From: Methanococcoides alaskense
Lineage (GTDB): Archaea > Halobacteriota > Methanosarcinia > Methanosarcinales > Methanosarcinaceae
Length of the DNA: 64,000 nt
Direction of reading: 5' to 3'
NCBI RefSeq assembly: GCF_031454185.1
Contig: NZ_JAVDQI010000002.1
Coordinates: forward strand, 62,001 to 126,000
Shown here: positions 24,592 to 32,488 of the stretch, piece by piece
Numbering within the stretch: position 1 is the stretch's first letter
How the letters are laid out: each line of letters starts with the position of its first letter
Notes under the pieces: generated by a model
Database searches by the model: none
What the model was told of the DNA's origin: nothing
The model's input: the letters and a program-made list of their open reading frames with translations, nothing else
Translations under genes and position numbers: made by a program

Positions 24592-25832
24592 GCGATAAAG
24601 GAGATCCGGTACTGATAGCTCTTGTTTCCTGTGGAAGTGAGTATGCTGGTGTCCAGAGCGAGCTGGAAAAAGCTGCAAGTACATTGAATGCTAAACTTGT
24701 CTATCCTGAAATGGATGTTGCGACCCTCGATACCATAGGGATGGAGTTCGGGTTGGAAGTGGCAAGTCCTGACCTTAGGCTTATGATGGCAAGAGCTAAA
24801 GCGGTTGTTGAAGGCGTTGCAAAAGTGGATGGTGTTTTCGTGACATCATGTTTCCGTTGTGCTGAAGCTGCTATAGTGAGGAATGAGTTGAGGAGGTATA
24901 TCTTCGAGGAATCCGGTCTGCCTGTGATAAGCTATTCTTTCACTGAGCGTACCACTGCTGCGACACTGCTTACTCGTCTGGAAGCTCTGACTACCATTGC
25001 GAGAAGGAAACACCTGCTTGCAAGAACGAAACAAACCGGTATCACTGCAGGTATAGATTCCGGTTCGACCACTACCAAAGCGGTCGTTATGAAGGACAAC
25101 GAGATCGTTGGTGAGGGCTGGGTGCCTACCATAAAGGTCCTTGAAAGTGCAGAGACTGCATTACAGCAGGCACTTGATCAGTCGGGTCTCAAAACGGAGG
25201 ACATCCAAGCGATCGGTACTACCGGGTATGGTCGTTTCCTGATAGGTGAACATTTCAAGGCAGATCTGGTCCAGGAAGAGATCACAATGAACTCAAAAGG
25301 GGCTGTCTATCTTGCAGATCAACAAAAAGGACCTGCTACTGTTATTGATATTGGCGGAATGGACAATAAAGCTATTTCCGTACAGGACGGTATTCCCGGA
25401 ATGTTCACCATGGGCGGTATCTGTGCCGGAGCATCAGGTCGTTTCCTTGAAATGACCGCTAAACGTCTCGGTGTGGAGATCACGGACCTTGGGGATCTTG
25501 CTATAAAAGGCATGGGTGAGAACGTTGAAATGAACAGTTACTGTATCGTTTTCGGTATTCAGTCACTGGTCAATTCGCTTGCAAAAGGTTCCTCGCCGGA
25601 AGATGTTGCAGCGGCAGCTTGTCATAGTGTTGTCGAGCAGATATTCGAACAACAGCTGCAGGAGGTAGAGGTAAAGGAGCCTCTTATCCTCGTCGGAGGT
25701 TCATCCCTAATCGCAGGGGTTCCAAAGGCCCTTGGTGACCTCCTGAAAATAGATGTCATAGTGCCACCGCATTCACAGCTTATTGGTGCTGTGGGTGCAG
25801 CCCTCCTCGCATCAGGCTATGTGTCGGAGTGA
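24588..25832 (+). CDS. Methanogenesis marker protein 15 (BadF/HgdC-like ATPase)
   Basis: A 414-aa protein with an N-terminal Cys-containing region (C15, C88, C91) fused to an ASKHA ATPase related to 2-hydroxyacyl-CoA dehydratase activators. Phosphate motifs GIDSGSTTTKAVV (155-167) and VIDIGGMDNKA, and the adenosine motif ILVGGSSLIAGVP are visible. Cys279 (GGICAGASGRFLE) and Cys319 (NSYCIVFGIQSLV) match the two cysteines that hold the dimer-bridging [4Fe-4S] cluster in the activators. An ATP-driven low-potential electron donor, possibly for MCR activation or F430 chemistry, is inferred. It overlaps mmp5 and is followed by mmp17. Confidence 0.92.
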   Translation: MSDKGDPVLIALVSCGSEYAGVQSELEKAASTLNAKLVYPEMDVATLDTIGMEFGLEVASPDLRLMMARAKAVVEGVAKVDGVFVTSCFRCAEAAIVRNELRRYIFEESGLPVISYSFTERTTAATLLTRLEALTTIARRKHLLARTKQTGITAGIDSGSTTTKAVVMKDNEIVGEGWVPTIKVLESAETALQQALDQSGLKTEDIQAIGTTGYGRFLIGEHFKADLVQEEITMNSKGAVYLADQQKGPATVIDIGGMDNKAISVQDGIPGMFTMGGICAGASGRFLEMTAKRLGVEITDLGDLAIKGMGENVEMNSYCIVFGIQSLVNSLAKGSSPEDVAAAACHSVVEQIFEQQLQEVEVKEPLILVGGSSLIAGVPKALGDLLKIDVIVPPHSQLIGAVGAALLASGYVSE

Positions 25833-25837
25833 TCCTC

Positions 25838-26431
25838 ATGGAACCTCTTGAGATATTCACTGTTGAAACTACGGAACCTTCCGAGGCTGCATCTTATGAG
25901 AGCATCCTTAAGGATATCATCTCCGAGCTCGCATTCTCCCGAACCATAGGCAGGATAAAAGTGAGGATAAGGCCGGAAGATTCGTTGTTCATGATGGTCA
26001 TACTTCTTCGCAGGGGTCTTCCTCCTATTAAGGCAGGTGAGATCTCGGATACTGAGTTCGACAGGGAACACGCAAAGGTGGTCATCACTGTCAGGGATGA
26101 GAAGACCATTCCTCAGTTTCTGGACAGGCTCTGGGAACAGTTTGGAAGGCAGAACGTTATACAGCCAGAACGGAACATTATCGAGGTTGCTGCCGATCTT
26201 GAGACAGTGGATAAGTTTATCGCTGAACTTATCGTGGATGATCCTGAGAAGACGATCCGGGGAAGGCTTGCCGACATGGCCATACGCGCCACTCCGGAAG
26301 GGTTCAGGATACGCTATCATTCCCTTGATAGCGGTAAATTCGTTTTTGTGGCATCAGAAGATACGATGCAGCAGGATTGGATCGATGAGGCCAATGTTAT
26401 GTTGAAAGAACTGGAAGGGGATGATTCCTGA
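25838..26431 (+). CDS. Methanogenesis marker protein 17
   Basis: A 197-aa soluble protein of the marker 17 family, reported as a part of the MCR activation complex with McrC, Mmp3 and Mmp7. It shows two similar alpha/beta halves, RIKVRIRPEDSLFMMVILLRR and VAADLETVDKFIAELIVDD. Function within the complex is structural or cluster-related as far as known; I see no Cys motif here. The ATG at 25838 has GGAG 8 nt upstream, better than the GTG at 25829. Its stop shares one base with the mmp7 start. Confidence 0.9.
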   Translation: MEPLEIFTVETTEPSEAASYESILKDIISELAFSRTIGRIKVRIRPEDSLFMMVILLRRGLPPIKAGEISDTEFDREHAKVVITVRDEKTIPQFLDRLWEQFGRQNVIQPERNIIEVAADLETVDKFIAELIVDDPEKTIRGRLADMAIRATPEGFRIRYHSLDSGKFVFVASEDTMQQDWIDEANVMLKELEGDDS

Positions 26432-27363
26432 TGGCAGCAGTACTTGAACCGTATATCTATGAAGGAGGTATTCACAAACACAGTCTGATCCTTGAGCTTT
26501 TGGAAGACCTTGGTGGTTATCTCGTTCAGAAGACCCCTGCTTCAACAGAGGTCACTCTTGTTATGCTCATTCCGAAAAAGGATGTCCATCTGGTCGAGGA
26601 TCTCTGCAAAAAGCTTCTTGGTAAGCTGACCCCGGCACCGCTTACGGGTACTGAAGTAGCTGTAGTGTCTCCTACACTCGCATCACATCATCTTCCACAT
26701 TCAGCATGTGATATTGCAGAATATATCCGTCGCGGGGGGGCGAATACCAATATGATCGGGCTTGCAAGAGGAATGGGGCGAAGGGTCGCATTGTCTGCTG
26801 ATTATGAGAGAAGGCTCATTAATGAGCACGATGTTGCTGTTTTCTCGTTCGGCACTTTCAAGGATTGTATAATTAACAAGAAGCCAAAGCTCTTTGAAGG
26901 CATCGAGATACCTATCGTGGTGACCGGTGGGCCTGACATCAGAACTGAGGAGATTTCCGGAGCTGACATATATGTTGGTGGCATCGGGCGTGTTGCTCAC
27001 AGGATGAGGAAAGGTCCCGAACTGGACGCAATGGACGTTCTGAACGAAAAGGTGGGTGAGATCGTGAATCTCAAGAGGGAAAATATTGCAAAGGACCCCC
27101 TTGCAGTTCTTCCTGCAAGGCTCATGAAAGAGGTTCAGGAGCAGGTTCCTGATATTCTTAATGTGCTGACACCTGCCCCCATCACGCTTCAGCTTGACGG
27201 CATGAGGGTAAAACTGCCTTATGATAGATACCATGAAGCTGTTGGAAATATCGTATTTGATGAAGGTTTCATCCTTTCAGATGTGGCGAACATACTTCCT
27301 TCCAAGATGAAGGACTATATTCTTGTAAAGATAAAACGCAGGTCTGAGGTAGCAAATATTTAA
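26431..27363 (+). CDS. Methanogenesis marker protein 7
   Basis: A 310-aa protein of the marker 7 family, a component of the MCR activation complex reported to hold metal clusters together with its partners. Visible landmarks are MLIPKKDVHLVEDLCKKLLGKL, the segment HLPHSACDIAEYIRRGGANTN with a conserved Cys, and SFGTFKDCIINKKPKLFEGI with a second Cys. Either Cys could be a cluster ligand. A run of seven G (26734-26740) lies in the codons for RRGGA. It is followed after 28 nt by the carboxymuconolactone-decarboxylase-like gene. Confidence 0.92.
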   Translation: MAAVLEPYIYEGGIHKHSLILELLEDLGGYLVQKTPASTEVTLVMLIPKKDVHLVEDLCKKLLGKLTPAPLTGTEVAVVSPTLASHHLPHSACDIAEYIRRGGANTNMIGLARGMGRRVALSADYERRLINEHDVAVFSFGTFKDCIINKKPKLFEGIEIPIVVTGGPDIRTEEISGADIYVGGIGRVAHRMRKGPELDAMDVLNEKVGEIVNLKRENIAKDPLAVLPARLMKEVQEQVPDILNVLTPAPITLQLDGMRVKLPYDRYHEAVGNIVFDEGFILSDVANILPSKMKDYILVKIKRRSEVANI

Positions 27364-27391
27364 AATATCTGTAGTTTAAGTGAGGATTATT

Positions 27392-27841
27392 ATGGACATT
27401 GAGAAGATTCGTGAGATCATCGATAAAGAGCCTGATGAGGCAGTTTCTGATATACTGGAAGGCGTGAAAGAGCGTTACGGTGAGATACCATATATTCTGG
27501 AGTTCATGCGGGATATGCCGGATCTCCTTCTCCCCAAGGTAATGTATGACAATTCGATCATGCGTGAATTCGAAAGGCTTGATCCGAAAACGATCGAACT
27601 TATCTGTATCGGTGTTTCATCTGCCCTTCGGTGCGACCATTGTATGAATATGCACATCCGTGTGGCAAACAGGCTCGGGCTTACCAAGGAAGAGATCTTT
27701 GATGCTGTTCTGATCGCTGGTTCTATTTCCAATGCATCCGTGCTTGCAGAAGGCACACGTGCCCTTGATGCAGAGTTCAATGGCAAAAAATGTGATGGTA
27801 ACGATGATTGTGATGTTTGTAAGATCGCAAATCACGATTAA
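27392..27841 (+). CDS. Carboxymuconolactone decarboxylase / AhpD-like protein
   Basis: A 149-aa member of the CMD superfamily. The AhpD-like redox site is C81-DH-C84-MNMH88 and the rest is the usual all-alpha fold. The C-terminus has an unusual Cys-rich tail (C134, C140, C143 in KKCDGNDDCDVC) that could bind metal. CMD proteins of the AhpD type act as thiol oxidoreductases; decarboxylase activity is not implied. It is in the same direction and only 28 nt after mmp7, and the first strong terminator follows it, so it is very probably part of the MCR-activation transcript. The ATG at 27392 has GTGAGG upstream. Confidence 0.85.
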   Translation: MDIEKIREIIDKEPDEAVSDILEGVKERYGEIPYILEFMRDMPDLLLPKVMYDNSIMREFERLDPKTIELICIGVSSALRCDHCMNMHIRVANRLGLTKEEIFDAVLIAGSISNASVLAEGTRALDAEFNGKKCDGNDDCDVCKIANHD

Positions 27842-27850
27842 AAAAAGCAT

Positions 27851-27890
27851 GATGATGCTGTTTTAAGCATCATCTGTATTTAATTTTTTT
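27851..27890 (+). terminator. Terminator of the MCR-activation operon
   Basis: GATGATGCT (27851-27859) and AGCATCATC (27866-27874) form a perfect 9-bp stem with a 6-nt loop, followed by TTTAATTTTTTT. It is the first strong terminator after mmp7 and lies beyond the CMD-like gene. Confidence 0.75.
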
Positions 27891-27927
27891 ACAATTTTAT
27901 CTAATTTGTTATTCGATTTCACCTATC

Positions 27928-28827
27928 TTATCCCAGAAGCGGAGCTCCTGACAGAAGTGCACCTGCGAGGTATCCAAGGATCACTCCACTGTTCAGGAAC
28001 GGGAGTCCTGCCTGTGGTTTTCCTTTCATGACGAATATTGTAAGCCCGATGAATCCTGCAAGTGTTCCTATTATTGCTCCAAGGGCAGGGTATGATATGA
28101 ACCCTGTGTGGGCAACGAAAACGTTTGCAGATACCACCAGGACGGTTGGCATGACCGCATCTCCAAGTCCCATGAAGAACGCATCTCTTTCGCCTTCCTT
28201 TTTCATGCCGTCCTTTATGAATGAATAGTTCAGCTTTTTCGGGATGATGAAAAGTATTGGCAATTTGAGGTCCATCACACCTTCTGCAAGATCGATCATG
28301 TGCTTTGTCTTATAGACCGATATGGCATCGTATATTGCAAGAAGTGATAACAGGACGATCGCTGGTATTATGCCAAAGGATATTCCGAATATTGCACTGG
28401 CGGCAGCTCCGATTATTATGCCGATCGTATCTATGACATACCATTCAGGGAACTTATAAAGGACGATAGTGAGTACAGCTGCCAGTATAATTCCCAGTGT
28501 ACTGCTTAATGTCTCATTAATTCCAAGCATATACAAGATCGGATAGAATCCGTAGAATATGGTGGCTCCTACTGCAAGCAACATTGTTAGTTGTATTCCC
28601 CACTTCATGTTACGTTTGATGGCAAGCAGTAACAGGAATGTGAATGCGAGGATGAATCCTATGTAATAGAACGAATTGGCAGTCGATTCGGGATTCTCTA
28701 CGGCTTGCATTCCCAATTTATCCATTGGGGATGCCAGTATCAATGCGAGAACCTGTACTATTAGGATCAGCCCGGCCATTGCGACCATTGGTAGATAATC
28801 TTTGAATGTGTCTTTTTCGGAACTCAA
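27928..28827 (-). CDS. Presenilin-like intramembrane aspartyl protease (A22)
   Basis: A 299-aa polytopic membrane protein with about nine hydrophobic segments. The presenilin/signal-peptide-peptidase catalytic motifs are all present: YD at about 166-167, GLGD at about 220-223 and PAL at about 247-249. It should cut transmembrane helices of other proteins; substrates are unknown. I start at the TTG 28827, which has GGGAG 7 nt upstream; a TTG at 28848 is an alternative. It is convergent with the MCR-activation operon. Confidence 0.88.
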   Translation of the reverse strand: MSSEKDTFKDYLPMVAMAGLILIVQVLALILASPMDKLGMQAVENPESTANSFYYIGFILAFTFLLLLAIKRNMKWGIQLTMLLAVGATIFYGFYPILYMLGINETLSSTLGIILAAVLTIVLYKFPEWYVIDTIGIIIGAAASAIFGISFGIIPAIVLLSLLAIYDAISVYKTKHMIDLAEGVMDLKLPILFIIPKKLNYSFIKDGMKKEGERDAFFMGLGDAVMPTVLVVSANVFVAHTGFISYPALGAIIGTLAGFIGLTIFVMKGKPQAGLPFLNSGVILGYLAGALLSGAPLLG

Positions 28828-28981
28828 TATAATTCTCCCTGTACCCAAAATATCTATGTAATGTAAATTTCAAATATCTGCACAGTATTTAATAGTATGT
28901 AATTGTTATGATAAGTGTCATCAGTTAATACATCGATGTTGTTATCGATAGGATTGCTGTACGTTTTGTAAATGAGGTAAA

Positions 28982-29308
28982 ATGATGGATTCCCGGGACA
29001 TTGTATTTTCGATAGTGATGGTTGTATCTTCTTTTGTTCTGACCTATGAATGGCTTGGCAGGTTCAAACCCAACTCCGCTAATTCTTTGATCATACTCTC
29101 TGCTATTGTAATGGTAGGTGCATTGGCTGCGATGATCCTTTCTCTGGATATAAGGCTTCGGAGGGTCGAAAAGACGCTGGATGATAAGGAACGTTCTCTT
29201 CGTATCAATATACAGAGCATTGAGAGCTCAATGGACAAGAAGATGAACGAAGTTATCACTGTAGTGGATGAGGCAATGGACGTATTTAATAAGAAATCAT
29301 ATCGTTAA
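28982..29308 (+). CDS. Small membrane protein with coiled-coil tail
   Basis: A 108-aa protein with two likely transmembrane helices (about 7-23 and 37-56) and a charged helical C-terminus (about 57-102, RRVEKTLDDKERSLRINIQSIESSMDKKMNEV cut here into its pattern of heptads) that looks like a coiled coil. GAGGTAAA precedes the ATG. I do not recognise the family. A membrane scaffold or oligomerising role is only inference. A poly-T tract follows the stop and may end transcription. Confidence 0.65.
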   Translation: MMDSRDIVFSIVMVVSSFVLTYEWLGRFKPNSANSLIILSAIVMVGALAAMILSLDIRLRRVEKTLDDKERSLRINIQSIESSMDKKMNEVITVVDEAMDVFNKKSYR

Positions 29309-29459
29309 TCCCCTATCTTTTTTTCTTTGAAATAAGCAGGATCAGCTGTATTTCAAACTGTTCTATTATATTCTGCCTGTCGACATCTGCCGAAACCAAT
29401 ATAAGTGTATCAGTATATGTGGAACTTGTAATATTGCTAAGATTCAAGGGAGTGCGTAT

Positions 29460-29774
29460 ATGCGCATAAATTTAGAACCAATTGGCATAATTAAAAAGGC
29501 TGGAAAGTATTCAGAAATATTAATATATTCTGAATTTGAGCAGATCATAAAAAATCTGGTCTCAATGGTGGGAAAAGGCTCTGTGGGTGGTCAGGAGCTT
29601 CTAGTGGTGCATAAGAACTGTACTAGTAGTGATGGACACCAGGTCGAAGTGACCAAGACAGAAGTAGTTGAAAGGGATGGTAATGTCCTTAAAGTTGGTA
29701 AAATGAATGCAAACGATGATTCTGTCATCGATATCAGACTTTCCATTACCGATGGTCTCTCTGGAGATCTATAA
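29460..29774 (+). CDS. Short TrmO/TsaA-like protein of unknown function
   Basis: A 104-aa protein. The first 32 residues (LEPIGIIKKAGKYSEILIY then SEFEQIIKNL) resemble the start of the TrmO/TsaA beta-barrel family, which uses SAM to methylate t6A in tRNA, but the length is about half and the second half (GGQELLVVHKNC, KTEVVERDGNVLKVG) does not follow the enzyme. It may be a stand-alone barrel or a reduced paralogue. GGGAG lies 8 nt before the ATG. The FEN-1 gene starts 18 nt later, so they are likely co-transcribed. Confidence 0.6.
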   Translation: MRINLEPIGIIKKAGKYSEILIYSEFEQIIKNLVSMVGKGSVGGQELLVVHKNCTSSDGHQVEVTKTEVVERDGNVLKVGKMNANDDSVIDIRLSITDGLSGDL

Positions 29775-29792
29775 TATTTACATCATTTGAAC

Positions 29793-30809
29793 ATGGGTAC
29801 GGATATCGGGGATCTACTTCTTAAAGATGCGATCGAGTTAGCTGGGCTTTCAAATAAAGTGGTGGCTATCGATGCGTACAATACTCTTTATCAGTTCTTA
29901 AGTATAATCAGGCAACGTGACGGAACCCCTCTAAAGGATTCCAGCGGTCAGATCACATCTCATCTTTCGGGTATCCTTTACAGGCTTACCAATCTCATCG
30001 AAGCAGGCGTTAAACCGATTTTTGTCTTTGATGGTAAACCTCCTGATTTCAAATCAGATACTCTGGCAAAACGGCATGAGGTCCGGGAAAGTGCAACTGC
30101 TAAATGGGAAGACGCAAAAGCACAGGGACTTGAGGAAGAAGCCTACAAGTATGCACAGGCCTCCTCAAAAGTGACCCGTGAGATGATCGATGATTCTGTC
30201 AGCCTATTGGAATTGATGGGTATCCCTTATGTGAAAGCACCATCCGAGGGGGAGGCACAGGCCTCATACATGGTCCAAAAAGGGGATGCTGACTATATCG
30301 GTTCACAGGACTATGATTCTTTTCTTTTCGGTGCGCCACGGGTGGTTCGAAATCTCACTATTACAGGTAAGCGAAAGCTTCCGAAAAAGAACATATATGT
30401 GGACGTTAAACCTGAGGTCCTATCCCTTGAGGATTCCCTTGGGGAACTTGGCATTACAAGACAGCAATTGATCGATATTGCCATGTGTGTGGGCACAGAT
30501 TATAATACCGGTCTCGAGAAAATCGGCCCGAAAAGAGCGCTTAAACTGGTGAGAGAACATGGTGATATAAAAGCCGTACTCGAAGAACTTGGTAAAGACA
30601 TCGAAGATCTTGATGCTAAAAGGGATTTCTTCATGAACCCGCCCGTAACAGACGATTATGAGCTTAAATGGATCAAGCCTGACCGTGCCGGGGTAATTGA
30701 TCTTCTCTGCAAAAAACATGATTTTTCAGAGGACCGGGTCAATAAAGCACTTGACCGCCTTGAAGCTAACATGGGCGGCAGTCAAAGCACTCTTGATCAA
30801 TGGTTTTAA
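29793..30809 (+). CDS. fen: Flap endonuclease 1
   Basis: Removes 5' flaps in Okazaki fragment processing and repair. Of 338 aa, normal for archaea. Metal ligands appear in order: VVAIDAYNTLYQF, FVFDGKPP, APSEGEAQAS, SQDYDSFLFG and CVGTDYN. The C-terminus ends QSTLDQWF, a PCNA-binding PIP box. The ATG at 29793 is preferred over a TTG at 29787. It overlaps the stop of the convergent phosphoglycerate mutase gene by 4 nt. Confidence 0.96.
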   Translation: MGTDIGDLLLKDAIELAGLSNKVVAIDAYNTLYQFLSIIRQRDGTPLKDSSGQITSHLSGILYRLTNLIEAGVKPIFVFDGKPPDFKSDTLAKRHEVRESATAKWEDAKAQGLEEEAYKYAQASSKVTREMIDDSVSLLELMGIPYVKAPSEGEAQASYMVQKGDADYIGSQDYDSFLFGAPRVVRNLTITGKRKLPKKNIYVDVKPEVLSLEDSLGELGITRQQLIDIAMCVGTDYNTGLEKIGPKRALKLVREHGDIKAVLEELGKDIEDLDAKRDFFMNPPVTDDYELKWIKPDRAGVIDLLCKKHDFSEDRVNKALDRLEANMGGSQSTLDQWF

Positions 30810-32362
30810 CTGTTCTTTATTAAAGGAACTCCGGTCATTTCCGGTGGCTTTTCAATGCCCATGATCTTCAGGATCGTGGGTGCAATATCGGAAAGCCTGC
30901 CTTTTTGAAGCTCAACTCCCTTTTCCTGTGTCACATAGATACAGCGGACCGGATTTGATGTATGGGCCGTGTGGCATTGCTTGTCCGTGTTGTTGCAGAA
31001 ATCGACCATCTTTTCGGCATTGCCATGGTCTGCCATTATCATGGCTTCGCCACCGACTTCCTTTATTACAGTAATTATCTTTCCTACACAATCATCAACG
31101 ACCTCGACCGCTTTCACGGCCGCTTCCATTATGCCGCTATGTCCTACCATGTCCATGTTGGCAAGATTGAGTACGATCACATCATACTTTCCAGATCCTA
31201 TCCTTTCTATCAGTTCTTCGCTGACCTCATAGGCACTCATTTCCGGTTTCAGGTCATAGGTTGCTACCTTTGGGGATGGGATAAGACACCTTTCTTCTCC
31301 TTCGTTCTGCTTTTCAACACCGCCATTGAAAAAGAATGTCACATGTGCATATTTCTCGGTCTCAGCTATACGCAACTGCTTTATTCCCTCTTTGCTGAGC
31401 ACCTCTCCCAATGTGTTCTTCAGTTCTTCCGAAGAGAAGGCTATGGGGACATCCAGTCTTTCATCGTATTCTGTCATGCAGACAAAATGCACTTTTGGAT
31501 GGCTTTTGCGTTCAAAATTATCAAATTCATCATTCACGAAAGTATAGGTCAATTGCCTTGCACGGTCAGGGCGGAAATTGAAGAAGATCACCGTATCGTT
31601 CTCATTTACAGTTCCTATGGGTTTCCCATTTTCATCGACAATCACCGTAGGTTTGATAAATTCATCATTCTCGCCTCTCTCATATCCTTCCAAAATAGCA
31701 TCTACGGGTCCGTTTGAATGGTATGATCCCTCGCCTAGGGTGATGGCATTGTATGCATCCTCGATCCTATCCCAGCGATTGTCCCTGTCCATGGCATAAT
31801 AACGCCCTGAAACAGTGGCTACCTTCCCGACCCCCAGGTTGTTGCAGTATTCCACATGTTCCTTCATATCCTCAAGTGCCGCTCTTGGGGGAACGTCCCT
31901 TCCATCGAGGAAGGCATGGACGAATATATCGGTAATACCTTCATCCTTTGCAAATTCAATAAGAGCACAAAGATGTTTCATGTGGCTGTGAACTCCCCCG
32001 TAAGAGAACAATCCCATGAGGTGTAATGCAGAACCCTGTGCTTTTGCATTTTCAATTGATTGCTTCAATACAGGGTTCTTGAAAAAGTCCCCGTTCCCGA
32101 TATCCCGGTTGATGCGTGTAAGGTCCTGGTAGACAACACGTCCTGCACCTATGTTCAAGTGCCCAACCTCTGAATTCCCCATCTGTCCCTCAGGAAGTCC
32201 CACATCTTCACCTGAAGCGCTGAGGAGTGTATTCGGATATGTCTCCAGCAAATTATCAAGGTTGGGGGTGTTGGCTGCATGGATGGCATTACCTTCCACT
32301 TCGGGGGAATATCCCCAGCCATCAAGTATGGTCAACAGAAAAGGTCTTTTGGTAAAATTCAT
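30806..32362 (-). CDS. gpmI: 2,3-bisphosphoglycerate-independent phosphoglycerate mutase
   Basis: Interconverts 3- and 2-phosphoglycerate in glycolysis/gluconeogenesis. The 518-aa protein is the bacterial-type iPGM in length: LTILDGWGYS gives the first metal Asp, GQMGNSEVGHLNIGAGR the phosphoserine, and MADHGNAEKM plus HTAHTSNPV the second metal site. Many archaea use the shorter ApgM form, so the long form is worth noting, but it is common in Methanosarcinaceae. The ATG at 32362 fits the family start (NFTKRPFLLTILDG); the frame is open to 32428. Confidence 0.95.
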   Translation of the reverse strand: MNFTKRPFLLTILDGWGYSPEVEGNAIHAANTPNLDNLLETYPNTLLSASGEDVGLPEGQMGNSEVGHLNIGAGRVVYQDLTRINRDIGNGDFFKNPVLKQSIENAKAQGSALHLMGLFSYGGVHSHMKHLCALIEFAKDEGITDIFVHAFLDGRDVPPRAALEDMKEHVEYCNNLGVGKVATVSGRYYAMDRDNRWDRIEDAYNAITLGEGSYHSNGPVDAILEGYERGENDEFIKPTVIVDENGKPIGTVNENDTVIFFNFRPDRARQLTYTFVNDEFDNFERKSHPKVHFVCMTEYDERLDVPIAFSSEELKNTLGEVLSKEGIKQLRIAETEKYAHVTFFFNGGVEKQNEGEERCLIPSPKVATYDLKPEMSAYEVSEELIERIGSGKYDVIVLNLANMDMVGHSGIMEAAVKAVEVVDDCVGKIITVIKEVGGEAMIMADHGNAEKMVDFCNNTDKQCHTAHTSNPVRCIYVTQEKGVELQKGRLSDIAPTILKIMGIEKPPEMTGVPLIKNS

Positions 32363-32429
32363 GCGAAGTAGATTATCCTGATGGTTATTAAATACGCTGA
32401 TTTGCAGGTAGTAAGAAAATAGTGACAAA

Positions 32430-32467
32430 TAAAAGAGGAGTGTTCCTGCCAGTAGTTTGGCAGGAAC
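32430..32467 (-). terminator. Terminator of the MacB-like ABC operon
   Basis: GTTCCTGCCA (32442-32451) and TGGCAGGAAC (32458-32467) form a perfect 10-bp stem with a 6-nt loop. On the reverse strand it is followed by CTCCTCTTTTATTTG. It lies directly after the permease gene. Confidence 0.7.
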
Positions 32468-32488
32468 TATGTAATGTCTACAGTCTGT

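Noticed and set aside
26734..26740. Seven-G run in mmp7 as a slippage site
   Set aside because: Short, within a conserved RGG-type segment, and in an essential-type gene; likely just codon use.
28982..29308. Operon of the small coiled-coil membrane protein with fen
   Set aside because: A poly-T tract and a 150-nt gap with its own promoter-like DNA separate them.
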